Positions 33,094 to 44,426 are shown, numbered from the stretch's first letter. The stretch: DNA of 64,000 nt from Nannobrachium achirus (GCA_963921795.1 OY997643.1:9083033-9147032), one strand, 5' to 3'. The notes: generated by a model not told the origin, from the sequence alone. Numbers and translations are program-made.

Positions 33094-36000
33094 ATGCTTG
33101 AAGAAGATATTGTTGTGCTTGAAGAAGACGCGAATACACAGACAACAGAAACGATGGCGACGGACCTACAAAGAAGCAAAAGACAAAGGGGAGCCGTGAG
33201 AAGTTCAACTACAAGGTTGACAACGAAGATCGATCAGGAGATCGCAAAGGAACGGCCTGATGGAGATGTATTGGAGGAGTATTTGGAACTCTTGTTGGCA
33301 AGAGAACGAACTCTAATAGACTTTGATAGGGAAATTGAAGCTGAAACGGAGATGGATCAATTGGAGGATGAAGTGAATACGGCATTGGAATATCTGGATT
33401 CAATCTGCGAAAGAAAAACGAGGATAAGACGCATTCTGAGGAGGAGTACGGGGGCCGGAGATAACGCATCTAATGCGGCCTCAGAGAACACAATGAGAAG
33501 ACAACAGTCTGTGAAGTTGCCTAAACTGATCATGGAGAAGTTTACTGGAGATGTGAGTAAATGGCAAAGCTTTTGGAGTCAATTCGAAACGGCAATTGAT
33601 AAAAACACAAGTCTGAGTAAGTCTGATAAATTCACATATTTGAAGTCATTCTTAAGTGGCACGGCTGCTAATGTGGTCGCAGGATTGGCTTTATCAGATC
33701 AAAATTATGACAATGCCATTAAAATGCTTGCCAGTCGCTTTGGGCGCAAAGATTTAATAATCAATGCCCACATGAATAAATTGTTAAATCTAACTCCAGT
33801 AAAAAGGGCCACAGATGTTATTGCTTTACGCAAACTATATGATGACATTGAGATACAAGTAAGAAGCCTAGACTCAATGGGAGTTGTATCCAATACTTAT
33901 GGAAATCTATTATGCCCAATCTTAATGAAAATGATACCGGAGGAAATAGCCCTAGCGTTCACGCGTCAAACTGGCGGTGATGAAGACGAGGATGAAGAAA
34001 CGGATAGTGTGAAAAACCTGATGTCCTTTGTGCAAAAGGAAGTGGAGAGCCGTGAAAGAACGGCCAATCTTGTGCAAAAGACCCATGACACCCCAGAGAG
34101 AGAACAAAACAGGGAGCGCTCCTGGGAGAAAAGAACGGAAAAAAGGAAACCCTACAGCGGCGCATCATCCACTGCTGCATTTCATGCTGCGAGCCACGGA
34201 GATGACCCAAGGTGTGTATTCTGTAATGGAACTGATCATAGATCAAAGAACTGTACAGAGCTAACTGTTGAACTGAGGAGAGAGAAACTGAAGAAACAAG
34301 GCCGATGTTTTGTGTGTCTGGGTAGCAGGCATATTGCGCGTAATTGCAGAGCGCACAACGTTACCTGTGAAGAGTGCGGGCGCAGACATCACAAAACCGT
34401 TTGCTATCAAACAGCCAATCACTCTTCTAATGAAAATAGACGCTCCGATGTTAATCACGGTAGCGACAGACGGGCTGAGAGCAATATTCCCTCAGATGCA
34501 GTTGTAGCAAGTTCACCAAGCAACTCTGAACATAGTACAGTATTACTGCAGACGGCTACGATTTGGATAGACGCACCATCACATAGCCAAGTAGCAAGGT
34601 GCCTATTGGATGGGGGTAGCACCCGCAGTTTTATTAAAGAGGATATTTCCCGAGCACTTAACCTGCCGGTGATGGGTAAAGAAACATTAAATGTTTATGT
34701 ATTTGGTTCTAAAACACCACAAAGAATTACCTGCAGAAAAGTGAAAGCTCGTTTGAGAAATATTAAAAATAATCAAAGTATTGATGTGCAATTATTGGAA
34801 ACACCCAAATTGAGCTCATCTATGATTAAAGCCCCAAATGAGAAAATAAGAAAGGACTTGGAAGCTAAAAGGATGCCTATAGCTGATGTACCCATCATAG
34901 GGATGGAGTCAATGGAACTAGGAGTCTTAATTGGCGGAGACCAATACTGGAAAATCGTCACTGGAAAAATGGAAAGACTCAATGGAGGCCTAGTCGCACT
35001 TGAAAGTGTGTTTGGATGGCTGGTGCAAGGAGAAGTCACCACGCTAAATATCATCACTGAAGTTGTGGACGTTGATGTGATGCATGTCAGCATTGGAGAA
35101 GAGCAAGCACTCTCAGACCAACTACGCAATTTCTGGGAGATCGAATCACTTGGAATTCACATGAAAGAAATGCAATCTGAGAAAGAAGAAATGGCTGTGA
35201 AACACTTTGAAGAGAATGTGAAGTTCATTGGAGACCGATATGAAGTCAACCTACCTTGGAAAAATGAACAGGTGACTATAGCATCCAATTATGTCACAGC
35301 CAAAAACAGATTTGATTCACTTATCAGAAGATTCAGAAATAACCCAGCACTGTATGATAAATATAATGAGGTTATTCAGGACTACTTGGCACAGAGCATT
35401 GTAGAGCCAGTAGAAAGTGATGAGATAAATGGTCCAATTTATTATTTGCCTCATCACCCAGTGTTAAAGGAAGAGAAAACAACTACCAAATTAAGAGTTG
35501 TATTTGACGCATCTTCCCATGAGAAAGACAGCTGTTCATTGAACGAATGCTTATTGGCAGGACCAAATTTAAATCCTGACCTTTTGGCCATTTTGATAAG
35601 ATTCAGACAACACCAAATTGCTATGATGTCAGATATCAAAAAGGCATTTCTCCAAATTTCATTGGCTAAAAAAGATAGAGATGTGCTAAGATTTCTGTGG
35701 ACCCAAGAAAGGCCAATGTTGAAAAATGAAGTTAAAGTGACAACACTGAGAATGACAAGAGTGCCATTTGGAGTATCATCAAGCCCATTTCTATTAGCAG
35801 CCACTATTAGACATCACCTCAGACAATACGAAGAACAATATCCTGAAGTGGTCAAGTCACTAAACGAATGTCTGTACGTGGATGATTATATTAGTGGAAC
35901 TGAAACTAAAGAAGAAGCCTCGGAGCTGCGCGTAAAAGCCAGAGAGATTATGGCGAGCGCTGGAATGGATCTCTGTAAATGGAGAACAAATGACACGGAT

Positions 36001-38472
36001 CTACAAGCGGAATGGTCCAAGGAGGACACAGAGGAGTTAAACTCATCTTCAATATTGAAAGTTTTAGGTTTGGTCTGGAGACCTGGAACTGACGATTTCG
36101 TGTTCGACATGACAGATCTGCTGGAGTATGTGAAAGACAAAAGACCCACTAAAAGATCAGTGCTCCAAACCACCTCAAGAATATTCGATCCCATTGGATT
36201 CCTTTCCCCATTCATCATCAGAGTGAAAATTCTATTCCAGGAAATGTGGGAAAGAGGCCTGGATTGGGATGAAGATCTTCCTATAGATCTAGCCACACGT
36301 TGGAAACAGTGGTGCGCAGAATTACCAGAAGTGAGTAAAATGTGCATAGACCGACGTTATGATGTAAAGTTAAAACAAAGTGATAAGTCACAGCAAAGCC
36401 AAGAAATTCATGTATTTTGCGATGCTAGTGAAAGTGCATATTGTGCTACTGCTTATTTACGTACCATCAATGCGGATGGGGAATGCACTACTAGTTTGAT
36501 AACTGCCAAAACAAGGGTAGCTCCATTGAAAAAAGTATCTTTGCCTAGATTGGAGTTACTGGGAGCTTTAATTGGCGCAAGACTTGGCAGCTATGTAAGC
36601 AAAAATCTGAAATTAAGTAACCTACAATGTCACTACTGGACGGACTCTATGATAGCCGTGCATTGGATCAAGAGTGCAACAAAACAATGGAAACCATTTG
36701 TTGCAAACAGAGTAGCTGAAATACAAACCATGACATTGCCTGAACATTGGAACCACTGCAGTGGGAAGGAAAATCCTGCAGACAGAGGAACACGAGGAAT
36801 CACTGCAGTCGCGCTGAAAGCTGAATCACTATGGTGGAGTGGACCGACCTGGCTGGGAGCGGACAGAGCGGACCCGCAGCTGGTGAGTGAAGTGGACAGT
36901 GCGCAGACAGATGAAAAGACAATTGATGATGATGAGAGTATCTCACAATACCAAATCTCTGCAGAAAACACAAATGACTCAACAAGTGAACCCATTTTAT
37001 TGCTTGAGAAATACAGCAATCTAACCAGAGTGCTTAGAATTACATCATGGGTACAGAGATTTGTGCATAACGCACGGAGCGCATCAGAGAAGCGCATTGG
37101 AGAGTTGAGCACAGAAGAAATCAACTCTGCAGAGAAATATTGGATAAAATGGACGCAAAACAAAATGTACCCAAAAGAAATGAAAGCCCTACGAAATGGA
37201 AAAGAATTGGACAGAAACTCGAAATTGCTTTCATTAAAACCCTTCTTGGATGAAGAGAACCTCATGCGTGTGAGAGGCAGGCTAGAAAGAACCAACTGGG
37301 AATATGGACAAAAGCACCCATGGATTCTACCGGCTGAGTACATGTATGCTGAGTTGCTCATCAAAAGATGCCATACTGAGGTAATGCACTCAGGTTTACA
37401 GGACACAATGACACAAGTCAGAGAAAGGTACTGGATTGTACGTGGCAGACAACTAGTCAAGAGGATAATCAAGTCTTGTTTTATCTGTCGCAAGTACAAG
37501 GTCAAGGCTGGACAACAACATACAGCACCCTTACCACGTGACCGCATCACAGAGACACAGCCCTTTGATGTAGTAGGTATAGATTTTGCAGGACCATTAT
37601 ATGTCAAACCGCACAGTCAAAAGGTGTATATAGCATTATTCACATGTGCAGTTACAAGAGCAGTTCATTTGGAACTTGTTTCGGATTTGACTACAGACTC
37701 ATTCTTACTGTCATTCAGGCGATTTATTGCCAGAAGAGGAGTGTGCAGTACCATCTATTCAGATAATGCAAAAACCTTTAAAAGAGCTGAAAAGGACTTA
37801 AAGGAAATGTGGAATGTGATGAAAGGAAAGGAAATGCAAACATTCTTTTCAGGAAAGAAAATCACATGGAAATACATAGTGGAAAGAGCTGCATGGTGGG
37901 GTGGATTTTGGGAACGCTTAGTAAGATCTACAAAGACATGCATCAGAAAAGTGCTCGGGAGAGCCTATCTGACCTACGAAGAGATGCAAACTGTGTTGAC
38001 AGAAGCAGAGGCAGTGATCAACTCAAGACCACTCACTTACCTGCACACAGACAGTCAAGACCCATCACCGCTCACTCCTGCTCATTTCTTAATCGGACAA
38101 AGAATAACAACGTTGCCTTCAGGACCCATTCATGTTTCAGAGACAAGAAAAGTGGATGGAGAGCAACTAACAAGAAGATGGAATTACAGACGAAGACTAG
38201 TAAACAACTTTTGGAACAGATGGAAAACAGAATATCTGATGGAGCTGCGTTCAGCACACTGTACGAACACAGTAAAACCAGTTCTATTCAAGGTTGGAGA
38301 TCTAGTACTGATCCATGAAGACAAACTACCACGTCACATGTGGAAAATGGGACGAGTAGAAGAAGTTTTCCATGGAAGAGACAATAATGTGAGAGCATGT
38401 TCTATCAGACTATCTTCTAAGATGCTCATCAGAAGACCTATTCAACTACTCTACCATCTTGAAGTGGATTGA
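33094..38472 (+). CDS. BEL/Pao gag-pol polyprotein
   Basis: 1,792 codons in one frame, encoding the capsid-like and replication proteins of the retrotransposon. In order: a charged N-terminal region (1-130); a DUF1759 gag-like domain (about 140-290); CCHC zinc knuckles starting near 373 and 404 with a further Cys/His cluster; an A17-type aspartic protease with LLDGGS near 505; reverse transcriptase with FDAS, DIKKAFLQI and catalytic YVDD at 928-931; RNase H with FCDAS near 1108 and a WTDS motif; an integrase with an HHCC-type zinc region and a D,D,E core near 1496, 1556 and 1637; and a C-terminal DUF5641-like region with VGDLVLI. The start at 33094 is the first ATG of the frame; a start a little downstream is also possible. 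Antisense frames across it are shadows. Confidence 0.93.
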   Translation: MLEEDIVVLEEDANTQTTETMATDLQRSKRQRGAVRSSTTRLTTKIDQEIAKERPDGDVLEEYLELLLARERTLIDFDREIEAETEMDQLEDEVNTALEYLDSICERKTRIRRILRRSTGAGDNASNAASENTMRRQQSVKLPKLIMEKFTGDVSKWQSFWSQFETAIDKNTSLSKSDKFTYLKSFLSGTAANVVAGLALSDQNYDNAIKMLASRFGRKDLIINAHMNKLLNLTPVKRATDVIALRKLYDDIEIQVRSLDSMGVVSNTYGNLLCPILMKMIPEEIALAFTRQTGGDEDEDEETDSVKNLMSFVQKEVESRERTANLVQKTHDTPEREQNRERSWEKRTEKRKPYSGASSTAAFHAASHGDDPRCVFCNGTDHRSKNCTELTVELRREKLKKQGRCFVCLGSRHIARNCRAHNVTCEECGRRHHKTVCYQTANHSSNENRRSDVNHGSDRRAESNIPSDAVVASSPSNSEHSTVLLQTATIWIDAPSHSQVARCLLDGGSTRSFIKEDISRALNLPVMGKETLNVYVFGSKTPQRITCRKVKARLRNIKNNQSIDVQLLETPKLSSSMIKAPNEKIRKDLEAKRMPIADVPIIGMESMELGVLIGGDQYWKIVTGKMERLNGGLVALESVFGWLVQGEVTTLNIITEVVDVDVMHVSIGEEQALSDQLRNFWEIESLGIHMKEMQSEKEEMAVKHFEENVKFIGDRYEVNLPWKNEQVTIASNYVTAKNRFDSLIRRFRNNPALYDKYNEVIQDYLAQSIVEPVESDEINGPIYYLPHHPVLKEEKTTTKLRVVFDASSHEKDSCSLNECLLAGPNLNPDLLAILIRFRQHQIAMMSDIKKAFLQISLAKKDRDVLRFLWTQERPMLKNEVKVTTLRMTRVPFGVSSSPFLLAATIRHHLRQYEEQYPEVVKSLNECLYVDDYISGTETKEEASELRVKAREIMASAGMDLCKWRTNDTDLQAEWSKEDTEELNSSSILKVLGLVWRPGTDDFVFDMTDLLEYVKDKRPTKRSVLQTTSRIFDPIGFLSPFIIRVKILFQEMWERGLDWDEDLPIDLATRWKQWCAELPEVSKMCIDRRYDVKLKQSDKSQQSQEIHVFCDASESAYCATAYLRTINADGECTTSLITAKTRVAPLKKVSLPRLELLGALIGARLGSYVSKNLKLSNLQCHYWTDSMIAVHWIKSATKQWKPFVANRVAEIQTMTLPEHWNHCSGKENPADRGTRGITAVALKAESLWWSGPTWLGADRADPQLVSEVDSAQTDEKTIDDDESISQYQISAENTNDSTSEPILLLEKYSNLTRVLRITSWVQRFVHNARSASEKRIGELSTEEINSAEKYWIKWTQNKMYPKEMKALRNGKELDRNSKLLSLKPFLDEENLMRVRGRLERTNWEYGQKHPWILPAEYMYAELLIKRCHTEVMHSGLQDTMTQVRERYWIVRGRQLVKRIIKSCFICRKYKVKAGQQHTAPLPRDRITETQPFDVVGIDFAGPLYVKPHSQKVYIALFTCAVTRAVHLELVSDLTTDSFLLSFRRFIARRGVCSTIYSDNAKTFKRAEKDLKEMWNVMKGKEMQTFFSGKKITWKYIVERAAWWGGFWERLVRSTKTCIRKVLGRAYLTYEEMQTVLTEAEAVINSRPLTYLHTDSQDPSPLTPAHFLIGQRITTLPSGPIHVSETRKVDGEQLTRRWNYRRRLVNNFWNRWKTEYLMELRSAHCTNTVKPVLFKVGDLVLIHEDKLPRHMWKMGRVEEVFHGRDNNVRACSIRLSSKMLIRRPIQLLYHLEVD

Positions 38473-38518
38473 AGAGGATGGATGAACTACTGATGCCATA
38501 GTTCATCGGGCCGGAGTT

Positions 38519-38864
38519 TGTTGAAGATAGTTTTAGGAAATGTGTTTATGGACTAAATGAAATGTTTATTTATAGCACTGTCACTTTAAGACATCCTGAC
38601 ATTGACCATTGTCATAGGTGTCTTCCCTAGTTAAGTGATTGAATAAGTGATTTGGGGGACAACCCATGCAAGTGCTTATCAGACAGACAGACACACCTGC
38701 ATTCAGATTCTGATTAGATTCAGTGTGAATTCAACCTGATGCCAACACATTGTTCCACCTCCCCTTTCCCCTGATTTTAGTATTGTTAAACGTATAGGAA
38801 ATAAAGTTGATTTTATCTTTTGCTACACAAAGAAGTTGTCCGACTCTGCTGTATTCGCACCACA
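38519..38864 (+). repeat. 3' LTR of the BEL/Pao element
   Basis: 346 bp, preceded by a purine-rich phrase (gggccggagtt) that may be the polypurine tract. It is followed by the CCGGG target duplication. Confidence 0.95.
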
Positions 38865-38875
38865 CCGGGTAATAA

Positions 38876-39000
38876 GCGGGATAATGAATGACGATATATA
38901 ACATCCCTTCGAACTGATAAGTTATAAGGCCGATTCGAAGTTATAAGGCCGTCGGTCTGTTATATATCGTCATTCACTGCGGAGCCATTCATTATCCCTT
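38876..39000. mobile_element. Palindromic MITE at the BEL/Pao insertion site
   Basis: The left end gggataatgaatg is followed by acgatatataaca. The right end is the reverse complement of both, with a 15-bp partial tandem (cattcactgcggagc) between them. The inner part repeats agttataaggccg twice. At about 125 bp it can fold on itself. The BEL/Pao element inserted some 10 bp to its left, or in its outer flank. Confidence 0.65.
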
Positions 39001-39136
39001 ACATACCAATCACCCAGTGTAGGAATGTCCTCATGGATCAAGAAGCTTGAGAATGGTCTTTATTGCTAAATAGAGGAGTATTCCAAACAATTTAGCATTG
39101 TAACTGCTCCTTGCACTGAATACCTTATAGCTGCCA
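39001..39136. other. Short spacer
   Basis: No recognised feature. Confidence 0.4.
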
Positions 39137-39144
39137 GCATACAC

Positions 39145-39642
39145 TAGACTAGAGCATTCACCAAATATTCATATATCAAAGTCACTATTCGACGTTATTC
39201 ACCAAAGTTGAATATTCGCTTATTTTATTTTTATTGTTTTCTCTTAAAAATATATATATAGTTTATAAAGCTTGACTAGATGAAGTCATAAGAATGAGTT
39301 GTCAATGCCCCTGGTGGATGAATTTGTTAATGCTCTATACCAGGGGTTCTCAAACCGTTTTAGCCTGTGACCCCCAAAATAATCATATTTGAACTGGGGA
39401 CCCCCAACCTGACAAGCACTTGGAATTGTAGGTATTACATTTAATGTGACTCGGTTCTGCAGATAAATATTGTGAAAAAAATTGCCGATCTACATGCTCA
39501 CAACACCTCGCAACGCGAGGCGTTGTGAGCATGTAGATCGGCTATTTTTCAACGTTTGCCAGTCCTGTCGAATATTCGACTATTCGAATACTTTCAGGTC
39601 AAATAATTCGGATACTAAAAATCACTATTGGTGAATGCCCTA
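39145..39642. mobile_element. hAT-type MITE with TAGGGCATTCACC end, copy 1
   Basis: The right end is GGTGAATGCCCTA and the left is TAGAGCATTCACC preceded by tagac. The 8-bp duplication GCATACAC lies at 39137-39144 and 39643-39650. The interior is rich in gaatattcg. It contains a CAGGGGTTCTCAAAC phrase (a second hAT end type), a segment shared with the start of M3 (catatttgaactggggaccc), and a small palindrome P. A second, truncated copy lies at 47570. Confidence 0.75.
39484..39542. repeat. Small palindrome P, copy 6
   Basis: Arms gccgatctacatgctcacaa and ttgtgagcatgtagatcggc are perfect reverse complements. The centre is cacctcgcaacgcgaggcg. It lies inside the hAT-type MITE. Confidence 0.9.
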
Positions 39643-39784
39643 GCATACACTGGAGAGGTGACGCGTCCAAAGGATATCCAATCAAGTGTTCATCTCTCTC
39701 TTCACCTCATTCCAAAACACCTGTTTTCCGAAACGTGCATTTGTACCTGTGCCACATTTATTACAGTTAGAACTAAGGAGTTGC

Positions 39785-40125
39785 TGGCTACACGGAGCTG
39801 GATATTTCTGAAGCTAGACATTTCTTTGTGCGGTTGGGGCTTGCAGCCACACGATGCTGGATATTTCAGCGCAAAACTGGATATTTTTTGAAACCGGATA
39901 AATAAGTGAAGACATTGAAAAATATCCGATTCATTGGATCCGTGTAGACATGGAACCCGGATACCTCTGAAGACTTTACTGTGTGTGTGTGCTTGTCCCC
40001 CTAGTGGAGGTCTGGGGACTCAGAGTATTTTAGACCTAGATATCTTTGTCGTGTGGACCTAGATATTTTTCTATGTGGATATCTGAAAAAAACGGGATTT
40101 ATGAAATATCCAGCTCCGTCTGGCC
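39785..40125. mobile_element. MITE with ACGGAGCTGGATATTTC ends
   Basis: Starts near ctacacggagctggatattt and ends near gaaatatccagctccgtctg. Several further gatattt(t/c) phrases lie inside. The target duplication is not clear. About 340 bp, no gene. Confidence 0.55.
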
Positions 40126-40379
40126 TAGGCCTAAGACCAGGCTTACTTCTCAGTAAAGGTGTTTGAGTCTGTGTAATATTTTTGAATTGTCTTTCTCTGT
40201 CGTCATTGCAACTCAGAATCGTAAGAGTATTTCCTATAATTGATGTCCAAATATTGTCTTCTGTCTGACACCAATTCCACATCAATCTGCCATTGCATTC
40301 AAATATGATCAGTGAATTTACATCAAAGGTTTCCTTCACAAAGGAAATGCATATTTTTGGAAAAGGTTGAAGATTTCCT

Positions 40380-40990
40380 AGAGGGGCTAGATAGATAGAT
40401 ACCTTTATTATCCCAAGGGGGAAATTCAGTTGTCCAGTAGTAGCACAGCAGTATACAGTTATTTACAAAGTTACAGAGACGTAAGAAAAGATAGATAAGA
40501 GGGGAAAAAAAAAAAAAAAGACAAGAGCAGAGGGGGCGAATAATATATAAGTATATATACATAAAGTGTCTTGCAAAAGAGACAATAGCAGTCAATGCTA
40601 GTTAGTGCAAACAAGTATCTCACTGTCATTGTTAAACAAAGCAAAAATACTCAGAAACTACCAACACAACCTAATAGTGCAATGTCAAAAATCAGTGCGA
40701 AAAAATAAGAAACTAGGAAGCGTGTCACCGCAAGACGCACATGAGCACTCTTCCTGGACGGTCCTTAGAGGTCAAAGTCAATACAGCAATAGTTCCTTAG
40801 AGGTCAAAGTCAATACAGCAATGTTCCGTCAGTCTAAGTTAGGAACGGAGACCTTTTCAAGCGTCCGTTATGTGTCTCGTTGTACAGCTTAAGGGCAGCC
40901 GGTACAAAAGATTTTCCTAATCTCTCACATCTCCGTCCTGGGTAGGTAAAGCGGTCGTTTCCTCTCTTACTCCAGTAACTTTGCGTGTAC
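40380..40990 (-). mobile_element. LINE 3' remnant (Rex/L2-type tail), antisense
   Basis: Begins with a GATA run and acctttattatcccaagggg, the reverse of a common fish LINE 3' end followed by a (TATC)n tail. Further right, the minus strand gives degraded fragments resembling the C-terminal LINE phrase K(S/I)F-PAA-KL-N. A 30-bp phrase (ccttagaggtcaaagtcaat) is tandemly repeated at about 40764. It is broken and old. Confidence 0.55.
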
Positions 40991-41163
40991 TTTGCGTGTA
41001 CTTAGTGACATATTTGTAAAAATCTTAGGGAATGTGACTGTTGTAATGAACATTAGACTCTCAAATGACTCTTGTTTTCCAGACCCTTGTCTTGCCAGAT
41101 CATGAATACTTAGGTTCTGGACACAATGTAGTGCTCATCACTAGGACACATTTACCCCTAGTG

Positions 41164-41600
41164 CAGGGGTCTTCAACAGGGGGTCCTCAGAGTTACTACA
41201 GGGGGTCTTCCAAATCTTTCAATCCTTTTTATATTAACAACTTGAACCCCATTGTCCATAGAGAACAGTAGCCAAAAATAGCATATCTACAAGCTCACAA
41301 CGCCTCGCGCTGCGAGGCGTCGTGCGCTTGTAGATCGGCTATTTTCGGCGAAGAGGTTTGGTGTAGAGGGGAAAAGGAGCAGACTAAGTACAGAGGGAAA
41401 GGTCAAGTTTATTAGTTAATGACGGTTCATGGGGTTAAATATCCAAAAACACAAATTGATATGAATCCAAAATACACTGATGATTGTGCTGTAAAACAAT
41501 GAAACTATATGGAATCTATGAAAAGGTTGTGGGGGTCCCTGCTTCATCTCTCTCTCTCTCAACTAAGGGGTCCTTGGTCTGAAAACGTTGAAGACCCCTG
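41164..41600. mobile_element. hAT-type MITE, CAGGGGTCTTCAAC family, copy 1
   Basis: Ends CAGGGGTCTTCAAC and GTTGAAGACCCCTG. The flanking 8-mers (ccctagtg and tcccagag) match at five of eight bases, so the duplication is degraded. It contains small palindrome P copy 7. A sister copy lies at 46619. Confidence 0.75.
41281..41339. repeat. Small palindrome P, copy 7
   Basis: gcatatctacaagctcacaa with right arm cgtgcgcttgtagatcggc and centre cctcgcgctgcgagg. The outer bases aaaata / tatttt extend the palindrome. Confidence 0.8.
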
Positions 41601-41679
41601 TCCCAGAGGATAATAAAGGTATAGTGTAGTGCAACAGACAGGGATATAGAGCTTATATAGCCAATATATATAGCCAATA

Positions 41680-42149
41680 ACACCAAGCTACGGATCTTCA
41701 ATACCAATGTGAAGACTGTCCTGCTCTACGGCTCTGAAACATGGAAAACCACCCAGGGCCTCACAAGCAAGATCCAGGTGTTTGTAAACAAATGCCTGCA
41801 GTACATCCTGAAGCTATGGTGGCCCATCAAAACCTCAAATGAGGAGCTATGGAGGATTGCAAAACAGGACAATATAGCTAATACCATCAAGAGGAGAAAG
41901 TGGAATTGGATAGGCCACACTCTTCGAAAGGATACAAATAACATCACAAGACAGGCCATGGACTACAACCCACAGGGAAAGAGAAAACAGGGTAGGCCAA
42001 GAAACACCTGGAGACGTTCCACTCTCAAAGACCTAAAGAACATTGGAGTGAGCTGGCAGGAAGCAAAAGCCCTGGCCCAGAAGAGAGTGAGATGGAGAGT
42101 TCTGGTGGACGCCCATATGCCCCTCAATGGGGTAAAGAGGATCAAGTAA
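41680..42149 (+). pseudogene. LINE reverse-transcriptase C-terminal fragment
   Basis: 146 codons open from 41709, with the in-frame part starting slightly upstream. Motifs: LLYGSETW, a NKCLQYIL-WP segment, RKWNWIGHTLRK, and QGKRKQGRPRNTWRR near the end. This is the C-terminal region, after the polymerase core, of a widespread animal non-LTR retrotransposon group. I cannot assign the clade with confidence (RTE, Daphne or a relative). It is 5'-truncated, ends in a gtaaagaggatcaagtaagt tail region and differs in clade from the L2 at 25 kb. Confidence 0.75.
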
Positions 42150-42176
42150 GTCAAGTAGTGCAACTTCACTTTAAAA

Positions 42177-42510
42177 CTAGAAAATATTGTTCCTTCGAAA
42201 CAATTGTGGGCTCGCTTCAAGCCAGAAAACAATGGCTATAAAAGTACAAATGTCAAGATCGCAGGCAGTGCTCTCTTTGAAGTTACTGACGCAATCGGAC
42301 GCTGCATGCGTGATTTGAGGCATTTTGTTCGAAAAATGTGTTGTGCAAAAGTTGACCCGCTGGTGGCGCTATAACAGGCCAATGTGAGAAGGGCGGCATC
42401 TGTTCCTTGACCTAGTGGGAATGTGCTTGCAAAATTTCACGCACATCGCAGGCTGTGTTCATGATTTGAGGTGTTTTTGGCCACTTTATCGCTGCTTGCA
42501 GCTATATTTC
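42177..42510 (+). mobile_element. Solo copy of the Helitron-like unit (CTAG end to joint)
   Basis: Starts CTAG (42177-42180) with the hairpin ATTGTT-ccttcga-AACAAT and ends exactly at the ctgcttgcagctatattt joint. This is the same left part as each right-array unit, but standing alone. It also keeps a segment (gcaatcggacgctgcatgcg) found reversed in the left-array M1 modules and missing from the right-array units. It is therefore a structural intermediate between the two arrays. Confidence 0.65.
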
Positions 42511-43160
<650 letters not shown>

Positions 43161-43302
43161 TAGTGAAACTATGTCTTTATTATGATGTTTACTGTCTATC
43201 TTCAATCATTTGTGTGTGTTTTTATTCATTTTATATCAGTTTATCATAATTATGTCATGTTGTCATATCAGCAGTATACTTAATGTATCATTATGACAAA
43301 TG
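43161..43302. other. AT-rich spacer
   Basis: No recognised feature. Confidence 0.35.
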
Positions 43303-43368
43303 GCAGATCTGCAAGCCCACAATTACGCTTCGCATTGTGAGGCCTTGTGTGTGAGCTTGTAGATCTGC
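43303..43368. repeat. Small palindrome P, copy 8
   Basis: Arms gcagatctgcaagcccacaa and gtgagcttgtagatctgc, with a diverged centre (ttacgcttcgcattgtgagg). Confidence 0.7.
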
Positions 43369-43734
43369 TACTTTTGGATGAAAAATTAAAAGTGATGACT
43401 TCTGAAAGATCTTGAGAATAAAAAAAAATATTTAAATATTATAAAAAGGTAATTGTGGATAATGTGGTTTATTCAAAATATTGATTCATAAGTTTGATGT
43501 CATGTGAACTTTCAGTTTTATCATTATTTAAATAAACATATCGAATCATGGCTTTGAAGTCATTACTATAGTTTTCTTTGGCTATTATCTTCAATGGGGA
43601 GTACATTTATTTCAATACTCAACCTCACGTTATGTCAATCACGTTTGCACACTGCCGCCCGTTTCGTATTTATTTTCGGACCAGGGTTGATTTTTTTCAG
43701 ATTTTCGCAACTGTCTGTCACCACTGGTCCCTTG

Positions 43735-43737
<3 letters not shown>
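43369..43737. other. AT-rich spacer
   Basis: No recognised repeat; short frames only. Confidence 0.35.
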
Positions 43738-43772
<35 letters not shown>

Positions 43773-43775
43773 CTT
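43738..43775. repeat. (CT)n microsatellite
   Basis: Pyrimidine dinucleotide tract with one interruption. Confidence 0.9.
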
Positions 43776-44374
43776 GGTCTGAAAAATGCTTTAGAGGATT
43801 TCGGATTTCCAAAACGCAACGAAAACACGCAGTGCAGTGTGCAACCAGCTTAAGTGTTGGGTTGGCGCGGGAGCGAGCATGGCGTTGGATGAGCTCAGAG
43901 TGGTAGTGGGGGCCTGGTTGTTGAGGGCTTTGTAGGTAGTGATTGATATTTTGAAGTCGATCCTGTGCTTGCCTGGCAGCTTCTTCTAGTTGCACACCCA
44001 ACTGAACAGTACAGGCCCCCAGTGGCGTCAGTTCAGCAAAAGCCAGGGTATGGCAAAGATGGGAGTCCTCATGCAGGTTTTGTTGTTTCTATGGTTTCTT
44101 GGGCTGGATATGGCAGCCTGGAACGGTTGTTCAAGTGCAGCTAAACATGGCATGTTAGTAAAAGTGCCACAATTAACAATAATGCATTGCACCCGTGCAG
44201 CTAACCTGCGGAACCTGGGAATATACCATTCTGTCAAGATGGGGAGAATGCAAGTGTGGCGAATATAATGATATAATACCTTGTTAAAGTGACCATTTTG
44301 TAAACTTTTGCATTTGTAGTTACCAGCACAGATAGACCAAGAGACATTCATGGATGTATTTACCCCTGTACCAC
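43776..44374. other. Unassigned sequence
   Basis: At 43880-43990 the minus strand resembles a fish dispersed repeat (gtgattgatattttgaagtc), but I cannot name it. The 92-codon frame at 43990 has no motif. No gene called. Confidence 0.3.
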
Positions 44375-44389
44375 ACGCACGCACACACG

Positions 44390-44422
<33 letters not shown>
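44375..44422. repeat. (ACGC)n / (AC)n microsatellite
   Basis: ACGC repeats followed by a short AC tract. Confidence 0.9.

Positions 44423-44426
<4 letters not shown>

Larger units (their letters stand above)
32689..38864 (+). mobile_element. BEL/Pao LTR retrotransposon, looks whole
   Basis: Two 346-bp LTRs (32689-33034, 38519-38864) start TG and end CA and differ at about one position. They are flanked by a 5-bp duplication CCGGG (32684-32688, 38865-38869). A primer-binding-site candidate follows the 5' LTR after five bases. One long gag-pol frame lies between. The order gag, protease, reverse transcriptase, RNase H, integrase and the DUF1759/Peptidase_A17 style are those of BEL/Pao. No envelope frame is seen. 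LTR near-identity implies a very recent insertion. The element appears unbroken. Confidence 0.95.

Noticed and set aside
36633-37607. 324-codon antisense frame and several smaller antisense frames across the BEL/Pao element
   Set aside because: Shadows of the long gag-pol frame, with no recognisable domain.
41709-42149. Host gene interpretation of the 146-codon frame
   Set aside because: The motifs (WIGHTLRK, GRPRNTWRR) are those of LINE reverse-transcriptase C-termini.
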